From NCBI GenBank assembly GCA_017545225.1, contig JAFWPR010000005.1, forward strand, positions 1-61,735: a stretch of 61,735 nucleotides of DNA. The letters are read 5' to 3'. The position numbers and the translations under genes are program-made. The notes below the pieces were generated by a model, which worked only from the letters and a program-made list of their open reading frames with translations, was not told the DNA's origin and did not search any database. Source of the stretch: Clostridia bacterium. GTDB lineage: Bacteria > Bacillota > Clostridia > Oscillospirales > CAG-272. Below are positions 42,903 to 53,302 of this stretch, in pieces. How positions within the stretch are numbered: position 1 is the stretch's first letter; each line of letters begins with the position of its first letter.

Positions 42903-44495
42903 ATGGGCAAAGGACAGAGAACAAAAAACGCGACGGCAAACGCGACGACGTTTACCGCTAAAAAAGAAGAAAAGAAGGGAAAGCTCAAGGGCGTACTGAT
43001 CGGCGTGGCGATCGCCGTTGTCCTTCTCGCTCTCGTTGCACTGACGGTATTCAACATGTCGCAGGACCAGGGCTGGTTCGAGGGCAACGAAGTCGTCATG
43101 AACACCGAGAATTATTCCGTCAATCAGGGAATGTTCTCCTACTTCTTCAATCAGTCGTTTATGAACGTCTACAACACGTATTACAATATCTTCGGCGACA
43201 ACATCTCGAGTTATATCGACAGGACCAAATCGCTCAAGGAACAGGCGTACGGCAGCGACGGCCAGACGTGGTACGACTATATTCTCGAGCAGACGAAGAC
43301 CACGGTACAGGAATATCTCGCTCTCTGTGAGGGAGCGCGCGCCGAGGGCGTTTCGATCGGAAACGAGGAGCGCAGCGAGATCAACTCCGAGCTGAATTCG
43401 ATCAAGGACGGAGCAAAAACGGCGGGATACTCGAGCGCCGGCGACTACATCAGAGCGGCGTTCGGCAAAGGCGTGAGCGAGGGCAAGATCAAAAAAGCGC
43501 TCGAGATCAAACATCTCGCGGTGAAGTATGCCCAGGTGATAGCGGACAGAGTCGACGTCAGCGACGAAGTGCTCGAGGCGAAGTATAACGAAGATCCCGA
43601 CAAATACGACAAGGTATCCTATCTCCTCTACACGTTCAACAGCAGCGACCTGCTTCCCAAGACCGAAACGGCTGAAGAAGGCGAAGAGGCCGAGGAAGCC
43701 GCCGAGCCGACCGAAGAAGAAGTCGCGGCGGCAAAGGAATCGATCAGGACTTCCGCCGGCGAACTTGCCGCGGTCACGACCGAGGAAGCGTTCAAGGAAT
43801 ACGTTAAGAATTACGCTCTCACCGTTCTCGGAAAAGACGAAGACGCGGCTGCCTCCGCCGCCGACTCCGTTCTGAAGTCGGACGCGGCTTACTCAGAGAC
43901 CGACGCCATGAAGTGGGCGTTCGCGGCGAAAGCGGGAGAGACGAACGTGGTCGAGGGATCCGACGGCGCAACGCAGGCGGTCTACTTCCTTGTCACCGAG
44001 AAGCACAGAGACGATAACGACGGCTACAGAGCGACGCGCCACGTCCTGTTCGGCGCCAAGACCGAAGAGAACGCGGAACAGCCCGACGGAGCCGAGTACG
44101 GCTACGACGACCCCGCGGCGATCGCGAAAGAAGTTTACGACAAGTGGGTATCCGAAGGCGCGACCGAGGACGGCATCGCCGCTCTCGCGAAAGAGTACAC
44201 GACCGACTCGTCCTCGAAGGACGGCGGCGGTCTTTACGAGAACGTCACGAAAGGACAGTTCGTTGAACCGTTCAACACCTGGCTGTTCGACGAGGCACGC
44301 AAAGAGGGCGACTACGATCTGATCGAGACCGAGTACGGCTGGCATATCGTGTACTTCATCAGCAAGGGCGAGCCGCAGTGGAAGAACACGATCAGCTCGG
44401 AGCTCAAGAACGCCGAATACGACAGCTTCAAGGAAGAAGCTGCGGAGAAATATCCCGTCACCGTCAACGAAGAACTTATCGAAGTCGACGCCTGA
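42903..44495 (+). CDS. Membrane-anchored parvulin-type foldase
   Basis: 530 aa. Lys-rich N-terminus, one membrane helix (~31-53), long helical domain (~60-260), an acidic linker (EEGEEAEEAAEPTEEE, ~252-270), then a C-terminal rotamase-like domain (~370-495) with RATRHVLFGAK, TDSSSKDGGGLYENVTKG and LIETEYGWHIVYFISKG, the parvulin signature. The catalytic domain faces outward. ATG at 42903 is chosen; an upstream ATG at 42834 would lie only 11 bp after the -10 box (TATACT, 42818-42823). It is divergent from the other foldase. Role: folding exported proteins; the two differ enough not to be recent duplicates. Confidence 0.85.
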   Translation: MGKGQRTKNATANATTFTAKKEEKKGKLKGVLIGVAIAVVLLALVALTVFNMSQDQGWFEGNEVVMNTENYSVNQGMFSYFFNQSFMNVYNTYYNIFGDNISSYIDRTKSLKEQAYGSDGQTWYDYILEQTKTTVQEYLALCEGARAEGVSIGNEERSEINSELNSIKDGAKTAGYSSAGDYIRAAFGKGVSEGKIKKALEIKHLAVKYAQVIADRVDVSDEVLEAKYNEDPDKYDKVSYLLYTFNSSDLLPKTETAEEGEEAEEAAEPTEEEVAAAKESIRTSAGELAAVTTEEAFKEYVKNYALTVLGKDEDAAASAADSVLKSDAAYSETDAMKWAFAAKAGETNVVEGSDGATQAVYFLVTEKHRDDNDGYRATRHVLFGAKTEENAEQPDGAEYGYDDPAAIAKEVYDKWVSEGATEDGIAALAKEYTTDSSSKDGGGLYENVTKGQFVEPFNTWLFDEARKEGDYDLIETEYGWHIVYFISKGEPQWKNTISSELKNAEYDSFKEEAAEKYPVTVNEELIEVDA

Positions 44496-44513
44496 CGAAT
44501 CATTTTGCAAAAC

Positions 44514-44553
44514 AATGTCCGGGGTGCGGCAGCGTCGCCCCCGGACATTTTCG
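44514..44553 (+). terminator. Terminator of the 42903 foldase gene
   Basis: AATGTCCGGGG (44514-44524) / CCCCGGACATT (44539-44549) followed by TTTC. Confidence 0.8.
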
Positions 44554-44627
44554 GTAAGACGGATCCGATCCGTACCGGAAACGGTACGCGGGATGCCTTA
44601 TAATTTGAGGGAAAGGAGAAGACGAAG

Positions 44628-47600
44628 ATGGTAAGATTCATAATCGGCGCGGCGGGTTCCGGCAAGACGGAACGCGTCCTTGAGCTGATGAGAGAAACGT
44701 ACGAAAAGACGGAAAAAAAAGCGATCCTTCTCGTTCCCGAACAGCAGACGGTCGTCTTCGAGACGCTCCTTGCGGAGCGGTTCCCGCCCGAGGCGGCGCT
44801 GAGAGTCGAGGCGATGAGTTTCACCCGCCTTGCAAATTACGTCGCGAGGAAGACGGGCGGCCTGTCCGGCGTGTCCGTAACGCCGGGCGCGAAAGCGCTC
44901 ATAACGTGGCGCGCGATCGCGTCCGTATGGGATTCTCTTAATATCATTTCGTCCGACGCGAGAGGGGCGAAGGCTCAGCTCGTTCCGAGGATCTCCGCGG
45001 CGCGGGAGGAACTTAAAAAGAATTCCGTCTCCGCCGCCGACGTCGAGAAGGCGCTCGGGGAGGCGGATCAGAACGGCGACGGGAACGATCCCGCGATCGT
45101 CAAACTGCGCGACCTGTTCCTCGTTTCATCCGCTTACGACTCGATCGTCGGGGAGGAGCTCGGAGAAAAATACACCGAAACTTTCACGTCGGATATCGTC
45201 CGCCGCGGCGCGGCGGAGGGAGTATTCGACGGCACGGATATATTCATCGACTCGTTTTATTCGCTGACGAAGGACGAGCTGCGCGTCGCGGAGGAACTGA
45301 TCCGCGCCGCCGACGTTACCGTAACCGTATCGGTCGGAGACGTGAATTCGCCTCTTCCTCACGAGATACCCCCGAAGAACCTGTACAACGGGCTCAAGCG
45401 CTTCGCCGAAGACGTCACGGAGACCGTGACCGAATCTCCCGGCGCGAACAAACGCGCTGCGACGAAGCAACTCTTCAACGTCAGCGCGCGCCTTTTCGAT
45501 TATGCCGGAAAGGTAACCGGGGACAGCGGTCTGCCCTCCGTTCCCGATTCTGTAAAGGTCTACTCCGTCAAGGACAGATACGAGGAGGCTGAAGCCGCCG
45601 CTTCCCTGATCGAATCGATCGTACGGCAGGGGGGACGGTATTCCGATATCGCGGTCATCGCGGGTGATCTCGGCGCGCTCGACGGAGTCGTCGAGAACTG
45701 CTTCGACCGCCACTCGATCCCGTGCTTCAGGACCGATCCGACTCCGCTCGAATCGGGTCCTCTCGCGCGCCATTTCATCTCGCTTCTCAAAATAGCGGGC
45801 GCGTGGCGGCGCGAGGACGTGATAAGGCTCGTCAAGACGGGACTCACTCCCCTAACCGACGAAGAGGCGTGCTCGTTCGAACTGTATACCGAGGTCTGGA
45901 ACGTCCGTGGCAGGCGGATGTTCTCCTCGCCCTGGAGCATGAATCCGTCCGGGTTCAGCAAAACGGTGAGAGACGGGGATAAGACGCTCCTCGCGGCTGC
46001 GAACGACGCGAGAGAGAAGATCATCCCTCCGATCGAGGCGTTCGTCTCCGTTTTCGACGGCGGCGACGCCGACGTTTCCGATATCTGCAGGGCGCTCATG
46101 CGCTACGCGGAACAGATCGGTCTTTACTCCGCGCTGACGGCGCGTTCGCGCGCGCTCCTCGCCGCGGGAGACAAGGACGGAGCGGCGAGGGAGGTAGGCG
46201 CGTTCCGCAAATTCTGCGCCTGCTTCGACGAGATCGTAAAATTACTTCCGGGCGTAAAATGCGACGCAGAGGGCTTTTCCGCGCTTCTGCGGTTCGCCAT
46301 GACCGACGCAGGCGCGGGAGCGATCCCGACGGGCGTCGATGAGATCGCGCTCGGTTCCGCCGCGACGGTGAGGACCGGCGCGGTCCGCCACGTGATCCTG
46401 CTTGGGTGCGTCGAGGGAGAATTCCCCGGTTCGGTCTCCGACAGCGGTTTCTTCAACGACGCTGAAAAGGTGACGCTTGAAGGAGCGGGGATCACGCTTC
46501 TTCCCAAGAGCGAAGAGAGGGACGCGATGGAACTGCTGAGGTTCCACCGCAGCGCGTCGCTTCCGTCGGATTCGCTCACTCTGTTCGTCCCGTCGTCGTC
46601 GTTCGGCGAGGGCCGCACCCCCTCGATCGGAGCGCAGCGGGTACTTGCCCTTATCGGTGAGAATGATCCCGTACCTTTCTCGTCTCTTCCGGTCGAAAAG
46701 AGGCTCTTTTCCCCGGCGGGGACCGACGCCGCGATCCGTTCCGCGTCGCTTAGCGGCAACGTGGAGGAAGAAAAACTGCTCAGAGGCCTTGCGGGCGGCG
46801 GATTTGCATTCGTTCCCGCGCCTCCCGAAGAGGCGAGAGTGTCCCGGGAAACGGCCGGTAAGGTCTTCGGCGGAAATATCACCCTGTCGCAGACGAAACT
46901 GACCGGGTATGCAAGATGCCCGTTTTCGTATTACGTAAATCACGTGCTGAAGCTCGGCGACAGACAGAAAGCGGAGATATCGCCGCTTGATCGCGGGAAC
47001 TTCGTCCATAACGTGCTCGAGGGCTTTTTCTCCCGGGTGAGGAAAGAGGAACTTCCTCTCGGCAGAGCGCGCACTGAGGAGATCTGCGACGGGATCATCG
47101 CGGAATACCTCGACGAAATTTTCGGCGGAGAGCAGATAAGCGAAAAGATAAGATATCTTTTCGTCGGTCTGCGCCGCTCGGCGATCCTGTTCGTCGAAGC
47201 GGTACAGCGCGAGATCGCTCAGAGCAGGTTTGAGATATTCTCGACGGAGCTGGGATTCGGTTTCAAGGGAATGCCGGAGTCGATGAAAGTCCCCCTCCCC
47301 GACGGTTCGTCCGTGTCTTTCAACGGTATGATCGACCGGCTGGACGTTTACCGATCGGGAAGAAAAACGTACGTTCGCGTCGTCGATTACAAAACGGGGG
47401 AGAAAAAATTCGATCTTGAAAAAATAATGAAAGGGATCGAGGCGCAGCTTCTTATCTATCTATTCTCCGTCTGGCATACGGAAGACGGCAGGCTTAAAGA
47501 GGGACTCGGCGGAGACGAGATACTTCCCGCCGGAGCGCTCTATTTCCATATTCCGTACGGAGCGAAGAGAGAGGACGGATACAGGGATCGGGAACAGGGA

Positions 47601-47927
47601 GAAAAGATCGCGCTGGGCGAGACAAAACGCGAGGGGATCTATCTGGCTGACGACGACGTACTCGACGCGATGGACAAGGGGCGATCCGGAGTTTACGTGC
47701 CGATCCCCTCGGGGCGGAACAAAAAGACGATCGAAGAGTCCTTCAAAACGCTCGAGGAATTCGGAGAACTCTGTCAAAATCTCGAGGGCGCCGTGGCGGC
47801 GATCGCCGGACGGATGAAGAGCGGAGACTGCGGGGCGCGCCCCGAAGTTGACGGCAGCGACAGTCCGTGCAACTGGTGCGCCGGCGCAAAGGTTTGCCGC
47901 AGCGCGATAATAAAGACATGGGGGTGA
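44628..47927 (+). CDS. addB: Helicase-nuclease AddAB, subunit AddB
   Basis: 1099-aa subunit of the AddAB double-strand-break resection complex, the Bacillota counterpart of RecBCD. N-terminal Walker A GAAGSGKT (~7-14) and LVPEQQTVVFE. C-terminal RecB-type nuclease with VVDYKTGEKKF (~920), enclosed by the iron-sulfur cysteines: ARCPFSYY (~765) and CNWCAGAKVC near the end. Length is slightly below 1150. The start has GGAGAAGACGAAG, and TATAAT stands at 44599-44604. It overlaps addA by 10 bp. Confidence 0.96.
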   Translation: MVRFIIGAAGSGKTERVLELMRETYEKTEKKAILLVPEQQTVVFETLLAERFPPEAALRVEAMSFTRLANYVARKTGGLSGVSVTPGAKALITWRAIASVWDSLNIISSDARGAKAQLVPRISAAREELKKNSVSAADVEKALGEADQNGDGNDPAIVKLRDLFLVSSAYDSIVGEELGEKYTETFTSDIVRRGAAEGVFDGTDIFIDSFYSLTKDELRVAEELIRAADVTVTVSVGDVNSPLPHEIPPKNLYNGLKRFAEDVTETVTESPGANKRAATKQLFNVSARLFDYAGKVTGDSGLPSVPDSVKVYSVKDRYEEAEAAASLIESIVRQGGRYSDIAVIAGDLGALDGVVENCFDRHSIPCFRTDPTPLESGPLARHFISLLKIAGAWRREDVIRLVKTGLTPLTDEEACSFELYTEVWNVRGRRMFSSPWSMNPSGFSKTVRDGDKTLLAAANDAREKIIPPIEAFVSVFDGGDADVSDICRALMRYAEQIGLYSALTARSRALLAAGDKDGAAREVGAFRKFCACFDEIVKLLPGVKCDAEGFSALLRFAMTDAGAGAIPTGVDEIALGSAATVRTGAVRHVILLGCVEGEFPGSVSDSGFFNDAEKVTLEGAGITLLPKSEERDAMELLRFHRSASLPSDSLTLFVPSSSFGEGRTPSIGAQRVLALIGENDPVPFSSLPVEKRLFSPAGTDAAIRSASLSGNVEEEKLLRGLAGGGFAFVPAPPEEARVSRETAGKVFGGNITLSQTKLTGYARCPFSYYVNHVLKLGDRQKAEISPLDRGNFVHNVLEGFFSRVRKEELPLGRARTEEICDGIIAEYLDEIFGGEQISEKIRYLFVGLRRSAILFVEAVQREIAQSRFEIFSTELGFGFKGMPESMKVPLPDGSSVSFNGMIDRLDVYRSGRKTYVRVVDYKTGEKKFDLEKIMKGIEAQLLIYLFSVWHTEDGRLKEGLGGDEILPAGALYFHIPYGAKREDGYRDREQGEKIALGETKREGIYLADDDVLDAMDKGRSGVYVPIPSGRNKKTIEESFKTLEEFGELCQNLEGAVAAIAGRMKSGDCGARPEVDGSDSPCNWCAGAKVCRSAIIKTWG

Positions 47928-50900
47928 GCGTTACGGATAACAACAAAATAGAGTGGACCGACGCTCAGCTTCTCGCGCAGAGAAAAAGAGGGAACGTGCT
48001 CGTTTCCGCCGCTGCGGGATCCGGAAAAACGGCGGTGCTGGTAGAAAAAATAATGCGGCTTCTGACCGTATCGGGGTATTCCCTCGATCAGATGCTCGTA
48101 GTTACCTACACAAGGAACGCGGCGGACGAGCTGCGCTCCAAGATCAGAAAGAAACTGACGGAACGCGTCGCGGCGGATCCGCACGCCGCGTCTCATCTGA
48201 GCAATCTCCCGCGCGCGGTCATCGGAACGATCCACAGCTTTCTTTTGACGGTGATAAAAGAGTATTATTCCGTTCTCGGTCTCTCGCCGGGAGTTTCCGT
48301 CATCGACGATTCGGACGTAGGGGCCCTGAAGGCGGCAGCGGCGGAAGAAACGGTCGAGGCGCTGTTCGCGGACCGGTCGGCAGCGATCCCCGAAAACGAG
48401 ACGGGTATAGCCGGGATATGCGACACCCTGGGCGGAACGGAGAATGCGGAAAAAGCGATCGTATCGCTTTACGACAGGCTGAAGGAGCGCGGCTTCGGCG
48501 CCGAAAAGCTCTCGGAATACGCAGACTCGCTCGAAGATTGGTCTGATCGACCTTTTCTCCTCTCGCCGTGGGGTGAGATAATGAAAGCAGGGATCGGCGA
48601 AAAGGTCGAACACGTCAAGCGTGCAGTGCCGATTCTTATCCCTGAGATCGAACGGATCGCCGGTCAGGGCAAGACGCTCGAAGCAGCCGACCGGCTGCTG
48701 GAATCGGCCGGTATGTTTGAGGCGGCGCTTCGCGGGAACGACCTCGACGGAGTGCGCCGGGCGGCGGCGACGTACGACAAGGACGCGTTCAAGCTTGCGG
48801 ATCACTACAAAGACAATGAACCGTCAAGTCGGTTCTCGAAAATAAAAGAAGACGCGAAAGAAACGCTGTTCCAAAGAGAGGGCCTTAACCTCAGCGAGGC
48901 GGAGACCTCCGCCGCCATGAAGGCTACGGCGAAATTCGCTCGCGGGCTCGGCAGGGCGGTCGCCGCGTACGGCTCCGCCTTCGAGGAAAAGAAGAGAGAA
49001 CGCGGCCGCGTCGATTATCAGGACCTCGAGTCGTTCGCCTACGGGCTCTTCGTCGGGGAAGACGGAAAACCGACCGATATCGCCCGTAAGATCGGCGAGC
49101 GATTCCGCTTCATCTTCGTCGACGAGTATCAGGACGCGAACGGCGTTCAGGACGCCATATTCCGCGCGATCGGCGGCAGTTCGGAACTGTTTCTCGTCGG
49201 CGACGTCAAGCAGTCGATCTACAGGTTCCGCGGGGCGGAGCCGGCGGTGTTCTCAAGATATCGCGGAGAGTGGGAGAGCGTCTCCCCGGAAGACTGCGGC
49301 GGGGACGGCGACGTTTTCGAGCCGCGCGACGCGGGCATATTCATGAGCGACAACTTCAGGTGCGCGCGTCCCATAGTCGAATTTTCGAACCTCGTCTCGC
49401 GCAGGATGTTCCCGTATGGGCACGTTCCGTTCTGCCCCGACGACGAGCTGATCTTCAGCGCGAGCACCGACGCGGACTGCCCGGTATCGGTCTATCTCGT
49501 ACCGAAAACGAAGGACGGGCCGACCGAAGAAGAGTTCACTGCGAAAAAAATAAAAGAGATGATCGGGACCGTCCCGTTCGGGAAGGAACCGCTCAGACCC
49601 GACGACTTTGCGATCCTCGTTCCGACGAACGAGGACGGCAAAGCTTATACTAAAGCGCTCGCGGCGCTCGGGATCCCCACCTCCGAATCGGTCGGCGAAG
49701 AACTGTCGGAGGCCCCTGAGGTGATCCTTGCTCTCGATATCCTGAGATCCGTCGACAACCCGCTCAGGGACGGGCCTCTCGCGGGGATGATGTATTCGTC
49801 TGTCTTCGGATTCTCGCTTGACGACCTTGTGAACATAAGAGTGAAATACCCCGACGGTACGCTTTACTCCGCCGTTTCGCGAACGGCGGAGGACGGCGCG
49901 GCGGAAGAAGACGGCCTCAGAGCCAGATGCGCGGCGTTCCTCAACAGGCTGAACGGATACAGGTCGGCGGAGAGATCGTCCGCTGCGAACGTATTCGTGG
50001 AATACGTCCTGAACGAATGCGGCATACTCGACGCTCCGGAAGTCACCGGCTCCCCGGACGGAGCGGAAAAAGTCCGCGCACTGATCGACCTGTCGCGAAA
50101 ATACGAGGACGGCGTTTTCGGCGGACTTTTCGGATTCCTTTCGTATATCGACGGGCTGATCGGGGCGGGAAAGTTCACCTATACCCCGGGAAAGACCGGC
50201 TCCGTCAGAATAATGACGGTCCACAAGGCGAAGGGGCTTGAATTCCCCGTCTGTATCGTCGGAAAAACGGATAAAGCGTACAGCATCAGGGAATACAGAG
50301 AGCCGCTCCAGTTCGATCCGGAACTCGGGGTCGGGACCATGCTCCCCGGAGAGGGAGGATATACGAAATACGACACCCCCGTACGTCGGACGATCATCGA
50401 AAAAAAGAAAGCGGAAGACCGCGAGGAACACATGCGCCTTCTGTACGTCGCGATGACGAGGGCGCAGAACAAACTGATCATAACCGCGACCTGCGACCCC
50501 GAAAAGGAAAGAAACGGAGCCCGTGAGAAGGAGTGGATGAGAGACAGATCCGTCGTCATGGCGTTCACCAGGCCGCTCGAACACGTTCTCGGAGCGGCGC
50601 TCGTCTGCTCGCCGCTCGTCTGCGAAACGGTCGACGTCTCGGAGGAGGGCGTTGAGATAAGGGAAGAAGAAACTCCCGAGGAAAGGGAAAAGCGCGCCGC
50701 AAAAGAGGCCGCCGATTCGGAGGTCCTGAAGCGGATCGAAGAGAACTTCGCGTTCGAATATCCCTTCTCGTTCCTTTCGAATCTCCCGTCTAAACTCTCC
50801 GTGTCGAAGCTCTACCCCGAAGTGCTCGACGAGGGAGAAGCGGCGCTGCCCGAGGACGGGGAATTCGTCCTGCCGGACGGCGATATGCCATATCCCACGT

Positions 50901-51478
50901 TCATGACGGGGACGACGGACTATTCGCCCGCCGAAAAGGGTACGGCGAACCACGTGTTCATGCAGTTCTGCGATTTTGACAGGCTCGCCGAAGGGGCGGT
51001 CAGAGAAGAAATCGACCGTCTCGTTTCGAAGGGCTTCATGACGGCGAAGATGGCGGAACTCGTAGAAGAGGACTTCATCGTCCGATTCATCCGCGGCGGC
51101 CTGTTCGCACGGATGAGGAACGCGGAGACGACGTGGCGCGAATTCCGGTTCAACGTGCGGCTGCCCGCGGCAAAATTCACCTCTGACGGAGAGCTTGCCG
51201 AAAAGTTCGAAAAAGCCGACGCGCGCGTCACGGTGCAGGGCGTCTTCGACTGCGTGTTCCGCGAAAAGGACGGAACGCTCGTCCTCGTCGACTACAAGAC
51301 GGACGCGATGACCACATACGACCGTTCTCACCCCGACGCGTTTGCGGAGAAGCTGAGAGAGAGACATAAAACGCAGCTCTCGTACTACAGGGAAGCGGCG
51401 GCGCTCATATTCGGACGCTCGCCGGACGAGACGCTGATCTGGTCGCTCGCCATGGGCGATGCGATAGAGATCAAGTAA
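47918..51478 (+). CDS. addA: Helicase-nuclease AddAB, subunit AddA
   Basis: 1186-aa UvrD/RecB-type helicase and nuclease. Motifs: Q-motif region WTDAQLLAQ, Walker A SAAAGSGKT (~36-44), VVTYTRNAADELR, Walker B IFVDEYQDANGVQ (~400), TVHKAKGLEFPV (~770), LLYVAMTRAQ (~850), and the C-terminal nuclease core LVLVDYKTD (~1128). Length normal. The start is ATG at 47918 inside the end of addB; a GTG at 47924 is an alternative. Unwinds and degrades broken ends, then loads RecA at Chi-type sites. Confidence 0.96.
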   Translation: MGVSVTDNNKIEWTDAQLLAQRKRGNVLVSAAAGSGKTAVLVEKIMRLLTVSGYSLDQMLVVTYTRNAADELRSKIRKKLTERVAADPHAASHLSNLPRAVIGTIHSFLLTVIKEYYSVLGLSPGVSVIDDSDVGALKAAAAEETVEALFADRSAAIPENETGIAGICDTLGGTENAEKAIVSLYDRLKERGFGAEKLSEYADSLEDWSDRPFLLSPWGEIMKAGIGEKVEHVKRAVPILIPEIERIAGQGKTLEAADRLLESAGMFEAALRGNDLDGVRRAAATYDKDAFKLADHYKDNEPSSRFSKIKEDAKETLFQREGLNLSEAETSAAMKATAKFARGLGRAVAAYGSAFEEKKRERGRVDYQDLESFAYGLFVGEDGKPTDIARKIGERFRFIFVDEYQDANGVQDAIFRAIGGSSELFLVGDVKQSIYRFRGAEPAVFSRYRGEWESVSPEDCGGDGDVFEPRDAGIFMSDNFRCARPIVEFSNLVSRRMFPYGHVPFCPDDELIFSASTDADCPVSVYLVPKTKDGPTEEEFTAKKIKEMIGTVPFGKEPLRPDDFAILVPTNEDGKAYTKALAALGIPTSESVGEELSEAPEVILALDILRSVDNPLRDGPLAGMMYSSVFGFSLDDLVNIRVKYPDGTLYSAVSRTAEDGAAEEDGLRARCAAFLNRLNGYRSAERSSAANVFVEYVLNECGILDAPEVTGSPDGAEKVRALIDLSRKYEDGVFGGLFGFLSYIDGLIGAGKFTYTPGKTGSVRIMTVHKAKGLEFPVCIVGKTDKAYSIREYREPLQFDPELGVGTMLPGEGGYTKYDTPVRRTIIEKKKAEDREEHMRLLYVAMTRAQNKLIITATCDPEKERNGAREKEWMRDRSVVMAFTRPLEHVLGAALVCSPLVCETVDVSEEGVEIREEETPEEREKRAAKEAADSEVLKRIEENFAFEYPFSFLSNLPSKLSVSKLYPEVLDEGEAALPEDGEFVLPDGDMPYPTFMTGTTDYSPAEKGTANHVFMQFCDFDRLAEGAVREEIDRLVSKGFMTAKMAELVEEDFIVRFIRGGLFARMRNAETTWREFRFNVRLPAAKFTSDGELAEKFEKADARVTVQGVFDCVFREKDGTLVLVDYKTDAMTTYDRSHPDAFAEKLRERHKTQLSYYREAAALIFGRSPDETLIWSLAMGDAIEIK

Positions 51479-51487
51479 GGAGCAGAT

Positions 51488-52204
51488 ATGAAAAACGTAT
51501 TCATTACAGGCGCGTCGGGCGGGATCGGCTCCGCGGCCGCGGAGCGGTTCGCGGCGGCGGGATATACCGTCTTTGCCGGGTACGCGTCGGGGCGCGAAGC
51601 GGCGGAGGAACTTTGCCGCCTCACGGGTGCGATCCCCGTCGGGATCGACGTGTCGGACGAGAGTTCCGTCGGCGAGGCGTTCCGGTCCATAGAAGAGAAA
51701 GCCGGCGGAGTCGACGTCCTCGTCAACTGCGCCGGGATCGCGTCGATCCGCCTTTTCGACGAGATCACCGCGGAAGAGTGGGACAGGACGTTCGCCGTCA
51801 ACGTCAGGGGGACTTTCCTGACGTCTCGTGCCGCCGTCCCGTATATGATAAGACAAAAAAACGGAAAGATCATAAACGTGTCCTCGATGTGGGGGATAAC
51901 GGGCGCGTCGTGCGAGGTCCATTACTCCGCATCGAAGGCGGCGGTCATCGGAATGACCAAAGCGCTCGCAAAGGAGCTCGCGCCGTCGGGTATTACCGTC
52001 AACTGCGTGGCTCCCGGCGCGATCGAAACGAGGATGATCGCCCATATGAGCGATCAGGATAAAAAAGATTTTGAAAAAGAAGTGCCGCTCGGCCGCATCG
52101 GTACGCCGGACGACGTCGCGGGCGTTATCCTCTTTCTCGCCTCACGCGATGCGGACTATATCACCGGGAGCGTGATCTGTCCGGACGGAGGCGTGACGAT
52201 ATAG
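51488..52204 (+). CDS. Short-chain dehydrogenase, probable EF-P 5-aminopentanone reductase (YmfI-like)
   Basis: 238-aa SDR enzyme with the NAD(P) motif TGASGGIG (7-14), NAG (NCAG, ~79), the catalytic Ser in NVSSMWG and YSASK (~146-150). The sequence NVSSMWGITGASCEVHYSASKAA is split across 'SMWG...GASCEV', a pattern I associate with YmfI, the EF-P 5-aminopentanone reductase. FabG (3-oxoacyl-ACP reductase) is the alternative because they share the fold and length. It follows addA by 9 bp with AAGGAG before the ATG. No EF-P gene is in the window to support the choice. Confidence 0.75.
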   Translation: MKNVFITGASGGIGSAAAERFAAAGYTVFAGYASGREAAEELCRLTGAIPVGIDVSDESSVGEAFRSIEEKAGGVDVLVNCAGIASIRLFDEITAEEWDRTFAVNVRGTFLTSRAAVPYMIRQKNGKIINVSSMWGITGASCEVHYSASKAAVIGMTKALAKELAPSGITVNCVAPGAIETRMIAHMSDQDKKDFEKEVPLGRIGTPDDVAGVILFLASRDADYITGSVICPDGGVTI

Positions 52205-52224
52205 AACGGGACGAAGTGAAAAAC

Positions 52225-52254
52225 TTGATTTTTCGACCCGGAAAGTGATATACT
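52225..52254 (+). promoter_or_regulatory. Sigma-A promoter of the deacetylase pair
   Basis: TTGATT (52225-52230), 18-bp spacer, TATACT (52249-52254). Confidence 0.8.
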
Positions 52255-52283
52255 TATTACAGAAAAAAGTCCCGGAGGCAAAT

Positions 52284-53300
52284 ATGAAAAAACACGGAAT
52301 AAAGATACTTTCAGCCGTTCTCGCCCTGATCATGTTCTCGGCGGTCCTCGTTTCATGTATGAGAGAGGCCGATCCCGGAGGAGCGGGCAGAACGGTCCCG
52401 TCGACTGAGGCGCAGACTGCGCCGGAGCCGTCGGGTACCGACGGACAGAACACGGCTCCCGCGACGGAGACAGAGACGGAAACTGAAACGGAGCAGGGAG
52501 GTATCCTGCCGCCTCCCGCGGGAACGGTCTCGAGGCCTGCGGATCTTTCCGCGATCGACGCGATCCCGAGAGACTTTTTCCCGGACGCCGCGGACGACGG
52601 TCAGGGAACGTGGTACATGGGTAAAACAGTGTACGACGAAGCGACCGGAGAGATCTCGACTGTTTTCGAGAGGGATCCCGAAACGCTCGCGACGCTTGAA
52701 GAATACGGCGGCATCTACCTGAAGAACGCCGACCAGAAGGTTGTTTATCTCACGTTCGACTGCGGTTACGAGAACGGCAACACTCCGCTGATCCTTGACG
52801 TGCTCAAAGAAAAGAACGCGAAGGGGATATTCTTTGTGACCGGCGCGTACATAGACACTTCGTCCGAGATCATTCAGAGGATGCTCGACGAGGGCCACCT
52901 CGTCGGTACGCACACGAACAATCACAAGAATATGGCGTTGCTCTCCGCGGAGGAGTTCATCGACGAGATCCTCTCCAACGAAGAGAAACTGAAATCGCAT
53001 ATCCCAAACGCGCCCGATATGATCTATTACCGTCCGCCGATGGGCGCGACGTCCAGGTGGGCGCTCGCAATGGCGCAGGCGATGGGACTCACGACCGTTA
53101 TGTGGTCGTGGACGCAGTACGACTACGATCCGAACGATCAGCCCGATCCGTATTCCGCGCTCGAAAACGCAAAGAGCGGTCTGCGCCCGGGATGCGTCTA
53201 TCTGCTCCACGCGGTCTCGTCGACGAACGCCGCGATCCTCGGCGATCTGATCGACTTTATCCGCGCACAGGGTTATGAAATAAGAAGAATGGATCAATAA
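52284..53300 (+). CDS. PdaA-like polysaccharide deacetylase lipoprotein, copy 1
   Basis: 338 aa. Lipoprotein signal with VLVSC (Cys ~25), a Thr/Glu/Pro-rich spacer (~30-75), then a NodB-fold domain (~150-335). Motifs: TFDCGYENGNTP with the catalytic Asp; HTNNH metal pair (H-x3-H); YYRPPMG; and LLHAVS. The YENG and 'LLHAVS' elements point to PdaA, which makes muramic delta-lactam in spore cortex, though these features also occur in other peptidoglycan deacetylases. The gene next to it is a divergent copy (gap 2 bp). Confidence 0.87.
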   Translation: MKKHGIKILSAVLALIMFSAVLVSCMREADPGGAGRTVPSTEAQTAPEPSGTDGQNTAPATETETETETEQGGILPPPAGTVSRPADLSAIDAIPRDFFPDAADDGQGTWYMGKTVYDEATGEISTVFERDPETLATLEEYGGIYLKNADQKVVYLTFDCGYENGNTPLILDVLKEKNAKGIFFVTGAYIDTSSEIIQRMLDEGHLVGTHTNNHKNMALLSAEEFIDEILSNEEKLKSHIPNAPDMIYYRPPMGATSRWALAMAQAMGLTTVMWSWTQYDYDPNDQPDPYSALENAKSGLRPGCVYLLHAVSSTNAAILGDLIDFIRAQGYEIRRMDQ

Positions 53301-53302
53301 AA

